From an uncultured Burkholderiales bacterium (lineage in GTDB: Bacteria; Pseudomonadota; Gammaproteobacteria; Burkholderiales; Burkholderiaceae): a stretch of DNA of 13,772 nucleotides. The position numbers and the translations under genes are program-made. Every line of letters begins with the position of its first letter. The stretch's first letter is position 1. Below are positions 9,067-13,772 of the stretch, one piece after another. Below the pieces are notes generated by a model. The model did not search any database. It worked only from the letters and a program-made list of their open reading frames with translations, and was not told the DNA's origin. Where the stretch lies: positions 1 to 13,772 of the forward strand of contig CALBEV010000141.1 in assembly GCA_937891045.1 (NCBI GenBank), given 5' to 3'.

Positions 9067-9600
9067 ATGAGCAAAACCGTTGTTGTTTACCACTCTGGCT
9101 ACGGCCACACCCAACGCCTGGCCCAGTCTGTGGCCGAAGGTGCCAAAGCCACGCTGGTGGCCATTGACGCCGAAGGCAACGTGAGCGAGGCCGATTGGGC
9201 CGCCATCAATGCTGCCGACGCCATCATCTTTGGCTCACCCACCTACATGGGCATGGCGTCTTGGCAGTTCAAAAAATTTGCCGACGCCACCTCCAAGTAT
9301 TGGATGAGCGGCGCATGGAAAGACAAAGTGGCTGGCGGCTTCACCATTTCCTCGAACCTGAGCGGCGACAAGCTGTCCACCCTGCAGTACTTCATTACTT
9401 TGTCCATGCAATTGGGCATGGTCTGGGTGGGTCAAGCCAACCCGAACGACGGCAGCATCAACCGCTTGGGCTCGTCCTCGGGCGTGATGGCGCAGGTAGG
9501 CCCCACCAGCCCCGCCGCCGACATTCCCCAAGGCGACTTGGACACCGGCAAAGCCTATGGCGAGCGCGTGGCCAAGATGGCGGGCAAGTTGCATGCTTGA
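9067..9600 (+). CDS. Flavodoxin-like FMN-binding protein (WrbA/NADPH-dependent FMN reductase-like)
   Basis: A 177-residue protein of the flavodoxin fold. The phosphate-binding loop for FMN is at the start, YHSGYGHTQRLA (8-19), after a hydrophobic first strand. The second flavin loop is GSPTYMGMASWQFKKF (56-71), similar to the GTPT-FG loop of WrbA quinone reductases but not identical. A third conserved region, GGFTISSNLSGDKLSTL, lies at 90-106. The likely role is two-electron reduction of quinones or FMN-mediated electron transfer in the cytoplasm; the exact substrate is unknown. The start has a good Shine-Dalgarno (AGGAG, 6 bases before the ATG). It lies 29 bases after pirin and just before a strong terminator, so the two form a short operon. 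Confidence 0.92.
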   Translation: MSKTVVVYHSGYGHTQRLAQSVAEGAKATLVAIDAEGNVSEADWAAINAADAIIFGSPTYMGMASWQFKKFADATSKYWMSGAWKDKVAGGFTISSNLSGDKLSTLQYFITLSMQLGMVWVGQANPNDGSINRLGSSSGVMAQVGPTSPAADIPQGDLDTGKAYGERVAKMAGKLHA

Positions 9601-9635
9601 ACGTTCTGTAGAAGTCTGACTTCACAGCCAAACCC

Positions 9636-9673
9636 AGAACCGCTTGGTGCGATAAGTGCCAAGCGGTTTTTTT
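9636..9673 (+). terminator. Intrinsic terminator of the pirin-flavodoxin operon
   Basis: Perfect 10-base stem AACCGCTTGG (9638-9647) paired with CCAAGCGGTT (9659-9668), an 11-base loop and a run of seven T (9667-9673). It starts 36 bases after the flavodoxin stop and separates this operon from the DUF599 gene. It is the clearest hairpin in the window. Confidence 0.93.
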
Positions 9674-9699
9674 AAAAGTCCGTGCGTTAGCATGCCCCC

Positions 9700-10401
9700 A
9701 TGAAAATCCTAAGCCTCTTGCCCTGGTCCGATTGGCTGGTGCTGCTGTTTTTCATGGCGGCTTGGATTGGCTACGCCCAGTTCGCCACCCGCTGGTCGCT
9801 CAAACGCCCGTCCATCTTGGCAGCCACCAACCGGTTCCGATTGCGCTGGATCCAGGTGTCCCTCACCCGAGACCCGCGCGTGCTCGACGGCATCATCACC
9901 CAGACCCTGTCCAACACCCCCGCGTTTTTCTCCAGCACCACCATCCTGATCATGGGTGGTTTGCTCGCCCTCATGGGCACCACCGACAAGGCGGCCGAGT
10001 TTGTGCGCGAAATCCCGTTCTCGCAGGCCACGCCCATCTTGGTGTTCGAGTTCAAAATCTTGGTGCTGATCTCGATTTTTGTGTATGCGTTTTTTCGCTT
10101 CTCTTGGTCGATGCGGCAATACACCTTTGTGTCTTTGATGATTGGCGCGTTGCCGTCCCACGAGCATTTCATCGCGCACCCACAAGAGCAAATGGACTAT
10201 GCCCAGCGTGTGGCCGCCATGACCGGCTTGGCCGCTGAAACCTTCAACGACGGCTTGCGTGCCTACTATTTTGCGTTTGCCGTGATGGGCTGGTTTTTCT
10301 CGCCCATGGCTTTTGTGCTGACCACGGTGTTGATCGTGGGCATTTTGTACAACCGCGAATTCCGCTCGGATGTGCTGGAAGTGCTGAACGACGGCAACTA
10401 G
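9700..10401 (+). CDS. DUF599 family inner-membrane protein
   Basis: A 233-residue hydrophobic protein matching the DUF599 family (COG3821), whose function is not known. Predicted membrane segments are about residues 10-27, 78-93, 113-134 and 188-217; the last is long enough to be a hairpin. A conserved-looking stretch, TPAFFSSTTILIMGGLLALMG (73-93), runs into the second segment. A polar, basic part with RWSLKRPS and a short loop, FRFSWSMRQY, lie between the segments. There is no cleavable signal sequence beyond the first membrane helix. The ATG at 9700 lies 26 bases past the T-run of the preceding terminator and has no strong Shine-Dalgarno. It is a single-gene unit that ends convergently with trhO. 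Confidence 0.88.
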   Translation: MKILSLLPWSDWLVLLFFMAAWIGYAQFATRWSLKRPSILAATNRFRLRWIQVSLTRDPRVLDGIITQTLSNTPAFFSSTTILIMGGLLALMGTTDKAAEFVREIPFSQATPILVFEFKILVLISIFVYAFFRFSWSMRQYTFVSLMIGALPSHEHFIAHPQEQMDYAQRVAAMTGLAAETFNDGLRAYYFAFAVMGWFFSPMAFVLTTVLIVGILYNREFRSDVLEVLNDGN

Positions 10402-10417
10402 GCCCACCGCGCAAAAA

Positions 10418-10450
10418 CGGCACCTTCACGGCACCTTCACGGCGAGTGCC
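10418..10450. repeat. Short tandem repeat between convergent genes
   Basis: Two full copies of the 11-base unit CGGCACCTTCA (10418-10428, 10429-10439) and the first four bases of a third lie in the 52-base gap between the DUF599 and trhO stop codons. GGCAC at 10430-10434 can also pair with GTGCC at 10446-10450. There is no T-run, so an intrinsic terminator is not supported. Confidence 0.7.
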
Positions 10451-10453
10451 TCG

Positions 10454-11203
10454 TCAGGCTTCGTCTTTCAGCGCCGATAAATCCGGGTGCACCCCCCGGC
10501 GCTCGTCAAACACAAAACAGTCGCCTTTGAAATGGTCGCTGCCCACTTCTTCAAAGTATTTCAAGATGCCGCCATCGAGTTGATACACATCTTCCACGCC
10601 CAGTTCGCGCAAATAGATGGCGGCTTTTTCACAGCGGATGCCGCCGGTGCAATAGCTGACGATGGTTTTGTCTTTCAGTGCGTCCAGGTGTGCTTTGGCG
10701 GCTTCTGGAAATTCACTGAATTTGGTCAGCCGCCAGTCCAGTGCCCCTTGGAAAGCCCCCGCGTCCACCTCGAAATCATTGCGCGTGTCCAGCGTGACCA
10801 CCGGGCGGCCGCGGTCATCATGGCCCTGGTCCAGCCAGCGTTTCAGCGTGGCCGGTTGCACAGCAGGTGCGCGGCCATGCTGCGGCTGAATGGTGGGGTG
10901 GTTCATGCGGATGATTTCGTTCTTCACCTTCACCAGCAGCTTCTGGAAAGGCTGCTTGGCCGACCAACTGTCTTTGGGCGCCAGCGCCGCAAACCGAGCG
11001 TCTTGTTGGAGCCAGCGCACCCAGCCACGCACATCCTCTGGTGGCCCCGCCAAAAACAAGTTGATGCCTTCTTCGGCCAGCAAGATGGTGCCCAAGAGTT
11101 GCCGCGCTTGCGCTTGCGCCAAACACGCTTGTTGCAGGTCGGGCAGATCGTTGAGCGGTGTGAACACATACGCTGAAATATTCAGCACCGGCAAGCTGCT
11201 CAT
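10454..11203 (-). CDS. trhO: tRNA uridine(34) hydroxylase, rhodanese domain
   Basis: TrhO (formerly YceA) hydroxylates uridine 34 of certain tRNAs to ho5U, the oxygen-dependent route to cmo5U/mcmo5U wobble bases. The 249-residue protein has the N-terminal ferredoxin-like half (LNISAYVF, then TILLAEEGINLFLAG at 39-53) and a rhodanese domain from about 115, with VVTLDTRNDFEV (135-146). The active loop CTGGIR (185-190) carries the catalytic Cys185, followed by CEKAA and YQLDGGILKYFEEVG. E. coli TrhO is about 350 residues; this copy stops soon after FVFDERRGVHP and so is a short form. ATG 11203 is chosen because it begins at the conserved N-terminus and overlaps the hyi stop as ATGA. The longer open frame to 11290 lies within hyi coding sequence. 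Confidence 0.95.
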   Translation of the reverse strand: MSSLPVLNISAYVFTPLNDLPDLQQACLAQAQARQLLGTILLAEEGINLFLAGPPEDVRGWVRWLQQDARFAALAPKDSWSAKQPFQKLLVKVKNEIIRMNHPTIQPQHGRAPAVQPATLKRWLDQGHDDRGRPVVTLDTRNDFEVDAGAFQGALDWRLTKFSEFPEAAKAHLDALKDKTIVSYCTGGIRCEKAAIYLRELGVEDVYQLDGGILKYFEEVGSDHFKGDCFVFDERRGVHPDLSALKDEA

Positions 11204-12072
11204 GAAGGCATCCAAGCCAAACCAGCGGTGGTGCCACCGGGCTCGCTGCCGCGCACCGGGCGGTACTCGCAGCCAATCCAGCCGGTCCATTGCAGCTCGC
11301 GCAAGCTGTCGAACACCGTGGGGTAGTGCAGCTCGCTGAAGTTCGGTTCGTGGCGCTGCGGCGCACCCGCTATTTGAATGTGCCCCACCTTGCCGCTGGG
11401 CAGGTAGTGGCGCAGTTTGTTCAGCACATCGCCTTCCACAATTTGGCAGTGGTAAAGGTCGAATTGCACTTTCAAGTTGTCCACGCCGATGGCTTGCACG
11501 ATGGCATGGGCATCGGCTTGGCGGTTCAAGAAATAGTGCGGAATGTCGCGGCCATTGATCGGCTCGATGAGGATGGTTTTGTGGGCCTGCGCGGCTTGTG
11601 CGGCGGCCCAGCGCAGATTGCTTAAAAACTTGTCGCGCAGAGCGATTTGCGTGCTGGCATAAGCATGGCTGGTTTGCAAAGCCAGGGGCAGGGCAGAGCC
11701 CGCTTGGTGCTCTGGCGGCACCACACCGGCCAGCACATGGATGTGCGGGCAGTTCAGGGCTTGCGCGTACTCAAGGGCCAGCAGCACGCCGTTTTGAAAC
11801 TCGGCCTCGCGCCCCGGCAAACAAGCCGTGCCGCGCGAACCGTTCGCCCAAGCGTTTGAAATGCTGTTGCTGTCTTGCCCGCCGGGCGGGGCGTTCAGCA
11901 ACACCACTTCCACACCCGCGTCTTGGGCGGCGCGGGCAATGTCTTGGGCGGGGAAGTCATAGCCAAACATGAACTCCACCGCCCTGAAGCCGTCTTGCGC
12001 GGCCGCCGCAAACCGGTCGAGGAAACCGTGTTCGGGGTAAAGCATGGAGAGGTTGGCAGCGAAGCGCAGCAT
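11200..12072 (-). CDS. hyi: Hydroxypyruvate isomerase
   Basis: TIM-barrel isomerase of the xylose-isomerase-like superfamily that interconverts hydroxypyruvate and tartronate semialdehyde in glyoxylate/glycerate metabolism. Family landmarks are MLRFAANLSMLYPEHGFLDR (1-20), FRAVEFMFGYDFP, CLPGREAEF (84-92), LIEPINGRDIPHYFL (168-182) with the catalytic-type Glu170, KVQFDLYHCQIVEGD (201-215) with Asp205 and His208, HIQIA (His231), and GCEYRP with Glu269. At 290 residues it is about 30 longer than E. coli Hyi. The extra length lies mainly near 64-79 and 119-147, with a little near 274-281. The C-terminal GLAWMPS matches the family end. No glyoxylate carboligase or tartronate reductase gene is adjacent, so the pathway link is by family only; related OtnI proteins act on other 3-carbon substrates. 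The stop codon overlaps the trhO start. Confidence 0.93.
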   Translation of the reverse strand: MLRFAANLSMLYPEHGFLDRFAAAAQDGFRAVEFMFGYDFPAQDIARAAQDAGVEVVLLNAPPGGQDSNSISNAWANGSRGTACLPGREAEFQNGVLLALEYAQALNCPHIHVLAGVVPPEHQAGSALPLALQTSHAYASTQIALRDKFLSNLRWAAAQAAQAHKTILIEPINGRDIPHYFLNRQADAHAIVQAIGVDNLKVQFDLYHCQIVEGDVLNKLRHYLPSGKVGHIQIAGAPQRHEPNFSELHYPTVFDSLRELQWTGWIGCEYRPVRGSEPGGTTAGLAWMPS

Positions 12073-12098
12073 GGGGTGCCTGAAAGAGTTGAAGCAAA

Positions 12099-12107
12099 AC
12101 TATAGCA
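12099..12107 (-). promoter_or_regulatory. hyi: Candidate extended -10 promoter of hyi-trhO
   Basis: Read on the minus strand, TGCTATAGT is an extended -10 element (TGn plus TATAGT) about 26 bases before the hyi ATG. That would give a leader of about 20 bases. No convincing -35 is present, which is tolerated by extended -10 promoters. Confidence 0.45.
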
Positions 12108-12155
12108 ACTCAATTCTGGGAGGGGCAGCTTGCAGGCTGTTTTGCTAACGCAACC

Positions 12156-12184
12156 TTGAAAGCATGAGAATTGAGTGAAATATA
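12156..12184 (+). promoter_or_regulatory. Candidate promoter of the protease gene
   Basis: TTGAAA (12156-12161) is followed after 17 bases by AATATA (12179-12184), or after 19 by TATATA (12181-12186). It lies in the AT-rich gap upstream of the right-edge protease gene. The -35 is good and the -10 is ambiguous. Transcription would start at about 12190, with a leader near 75 bases. Confidence 0.35.
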
Positions 12185-12201
12185 TAGTACTTAAGTAATA
12201 T
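12184..12201. promoter_or_regulatory. Palindrome upstream of the protease gene, possible operator
   Basis: A perfect 10-base palindrome TACTTAAGTA (12188-12197) is flanked, after one mismatch on each side, by ATA (12184-12186) and TAT (12199-12201), giving an 18-base dyad. It overlaps the expected transcription start of the protease gene, a position where a repressor could act. The AT-rich setting raises the chance of coincidence. Confidence 0.35.
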
Positions 12202-12265
12202 TTTTTTAACGGAAAACATCTATTTATTTTTAAAGTTTTTCAATGCATTTCCGATACAAATTCCT

Positions 12266-13772
12266 ATGGAAACTCGTCTGCAACTTTCTGGCAACTGGCT
12301 GGCTTCTCGCTTGGGGGCCAACACGTCTGTTGCTCCCACGGCGGATGACCAGCGGGTTTTAGATATTGCAAGCTCAAAATTACAGCAAGTATCTGCAAGC
12401 ACGGTTGATATTCAACTGGCCAACACCTCTTGGTTGGTTTTGAAAGACAGGGTCGATGAATACTCCAACATGGTGGCTGTTGTTCAGCTCGCCCAAGATG
12501 ATCTAGGCGCAGTAGCCAACTTTCTGGCGCAAATACAGCAGGGCTATGACGCGCTATCTGGCATGACCGAGGGCTCTCAAGCCCAAACAGATCAAATCAA
12601 TGACATCACACAGTTGGAGTTGGAGCTCTCCGAATTCATTGGTCGCCGTAGCGTCACCATGTCTGATATCTCGTTGTTTTATTCGCCGGGCGAAGGCTTT
12701 GACAAGATAGCGTTCAAGGCGATCGACTCAGACGCATCCACCCCCAGCACTGATACAGATACTTTTGCTGTGCTGGAAGTTGACTTGGCTGAGGTTTTGA
12801 ACTCAACGCACGAATCGAGTACCTGCCCCATTTGTCAGTCGATGGCCGCATCACAAAAAGCGAATACCGACGTACCTGCGTTTGACAACTTAGCGGTCAG
12901 CGCCCCCATTCTTGACGAAGCAGCAGCCACCAATTCATCCAACGTCACCGGGGCCACCACCAAAAGCGCATCGACAGCCAGCTATGTGGAGGCGCTTCGC
13001 AGCGGCGCTATCTGGGACTTATCCGCTGGAGAGACATTGAGCTATTCTTATTACACGCCTGCAGTGGCTTACGGCTCTTATGCTGGTACTACTTACAACG
13101 CACCCTTGGGTGCCACCGCCATCTCAGCACAAAATCAGGCATACCTTGATCAGGCTTTCGCCGCATGGGATTTGGCTTCAGCTTTCACGCTTGAAAAATT
13201 CACGGAATCGGGGACTGCTGTAGGTGAACTCAGAAGCGCATACACGACAAGAACCTATGCCAGCGCTGGCAGTGCCGCGTATGCTTATTACCCCAACAGT
13301 GGCATCACTGGCGGTGATATTTGGTACATCGATGATCAAGCCACCAATTTGGATTTCACGCCCGGTGGCTATGGCTACTACACGGCGCTTCATGAAATTG
13401 GCCATGCCATTGGCTTGAGTCACTCTTTTGGCGGTTCCTCTTCTGGTGCCACGCTCTCGGCTGCTGATGACATCGCAAGAAACACAGTCATGACATACAC
13501 CCAGTACGACAGAAATCAATACTGGGTTCAAAGTGGTACTTCAATCACCGCACAATATTTTTATGCGACAACGCCGGGCCTTTACGATGTGGCCGCAATG
13601 GAACACTTGTACGGCACGAACGCGTCAAGCAACAACACGAATACCATCCATCAATTTGCAAACTGGACTGCGTCTTCACCACTGTATTTCCAGACTGTTG
13701 TCGACACTGGCGGAGCCGATACCTTTGATGCATCTGCGCAAGTAAGAAGCTCCACCATCAATTTGACGCCCG
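12266..13772 (+). CDS. Serralysin-like M10 zinc metalloprotease with long N-terminal extension (cut by window edge)
   Basis: The frame is open from ATG 12266 to the right edge, giving 502 residues with the C-terminus missing. An in-frame TAG at 12185 and no other start codon between it and 12266 fix the start; Shine-Dalgarno is weak. The catalytic domain covers about 250-480: HEIGHAIGLSH (376-386) supplies the three zinc histidines 376, 380 and 386 and the base Glu377; VMTY (408-411) is the Met-turn with the serralysin/astacin-type Tyr411; GLYDVAAMEHLYG follows as in serralysins. The visible end, STINLTP, resembles the start of the serralysin C-terminal domain, so RTX calcium repeats and a type I secretion signal are expected but lie outside the window. 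There is no Sec signal peptide. The first ~240 residues are unusual: helices near 45-130 with a flagellin-like pattern, then a Ser/Thr/Ala-rich linker containing CPIC (187-190), the only cysteines seen. It is more AT-rich than the genes to its left. The catalytic family is secure; the role is unknown. Confidence 0.9.
   Translation, partial: METRLQLSGNWLASRLGANTSVAPTADDQRVLDIASSKLQQVSASTVDIQLANTSWLVLKDRVDEYSNMVAVVQLAQDDLGAVANFLAQIQQGYDALSGMTEGSQAQTDQINDITQLELELSEFIGRRSVTMSDISLFYSPGEGFDKIAFKAIDSDASTPSTDTDTFAVLEVDLAEVLNSTHESSTCPICQSMAASQKANTDVPAFDNLAVSAPILDEAAATNSSNVTGATTKSASTASYVEALRSGAIWDLSAGETLSYSYYTPAVAYGSYAGTTYNAPLGATAISAQNQAYLDQAFAAWDLASAFTLEKFTESGTAVGELRSAYTTRTYASAGSAAYAYYPNSGITGGDIWYIDDQATNLDFTPGGYGYYTALHEIGHAIGLSHSFGGSSSGATLSAADDIARNTVMTYTQYDRNQYWVQSGTSITAQYFYATTPGLYDVAAMEHLYGTNASSNNTNTIHQFANWTASSPLYFQTVVDTGGADTFDASAQVRSSTINLTP

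Noticed and set aside
12126..12143. CAGC-GCTG hairpin followed by a few T, resembling a terminator
   Set aside because: Only a 4-base stem, and no plus-strand gene ends upstream of it.
13178..13531. 117-codon minus-strand frame opposite the protease catalytic domain
   Set aside because: It covers the HEIGH and Met-turn codons of the plus-strand protease and shows no domain of its own.

Overview
The window reads as a chromosomal segment of a GC-rich betaproteobacterium, most likely order Burkholderiales and Comamonadaceae-like. That placement is an inference from base composition, codon choice and the character of the AlaS, GluQ-RS, TrmB and LysR proteins; no 16S or other formal marker is present. 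Almost all of the sequence is tightly packed housekeeping coding sequence. The last ~1.65 kb is visibly more AT-rich and holds the start of a secreted metalloprotease.

Layout, left to right. (1) 1-783, minus strand: the first 261 residues of a GabD-type succinate-semialdehyde dehydrogenase, cut by the left edge and divergent from alaS. (2) 958-3594, plus strand: complete alanyl-tRNA synthetase with all class II, editing and C-Ala/zinc landmarks. (3) 3598-8232, minus strand: five closely spaced genes that look like one transcription unit, in transcription order a LysR regulator, a renalase-like FAD oxidoreductase, gluQ (glutamyl-queuosine tRNA synthetase), trmB (tRNA m7G46 methyltransferase) and an RluA-family pseudouridine synthase. 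(4) 8336-9600, plus strand: a pirin and a flavodoxin-like protein, divergent from the LysR gene, with an imperfect palindrome containing a T-N11-A box between them and a strong intrinsic terminator after them. (5) 9700-10401, plus strand: a DUF599 membrane protein. (6) 10454-12072, minus strand: hyi (hydroxypyruvate isomerase) and trhO (tRNA U34 hydroxylase), overlapping by ATGA. (7) 12266 to the right edge, plus strand: a serralysin-like M10 zinc metalloprotease with a long N-terminal extension, cut by the window edge.

Themes. Five of the complete genes act on tRNA or other structured RNA (alaS, gluQ, trmB, the RluA-type gene and trhO). A second theme is redox chemistry around the LysR gene (FAD oxidoreductase, pirin, flavodoxin). 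The most unusual object is the right-edge protease. Its catalytic domain is clearly serralysin-type (HEIGHAIGLSH and a VMTY Met-turn). It is preceded by about 240 residues that include a helical stretch resembling flagellin D0/D1 helices and a CPIC motif holding the only two cysteines in the visible protein. No tRNA, rRNA, CRISPR array, insertion sequence or attachment site was seen, and no gene-free stretch exceeds 300 bases.
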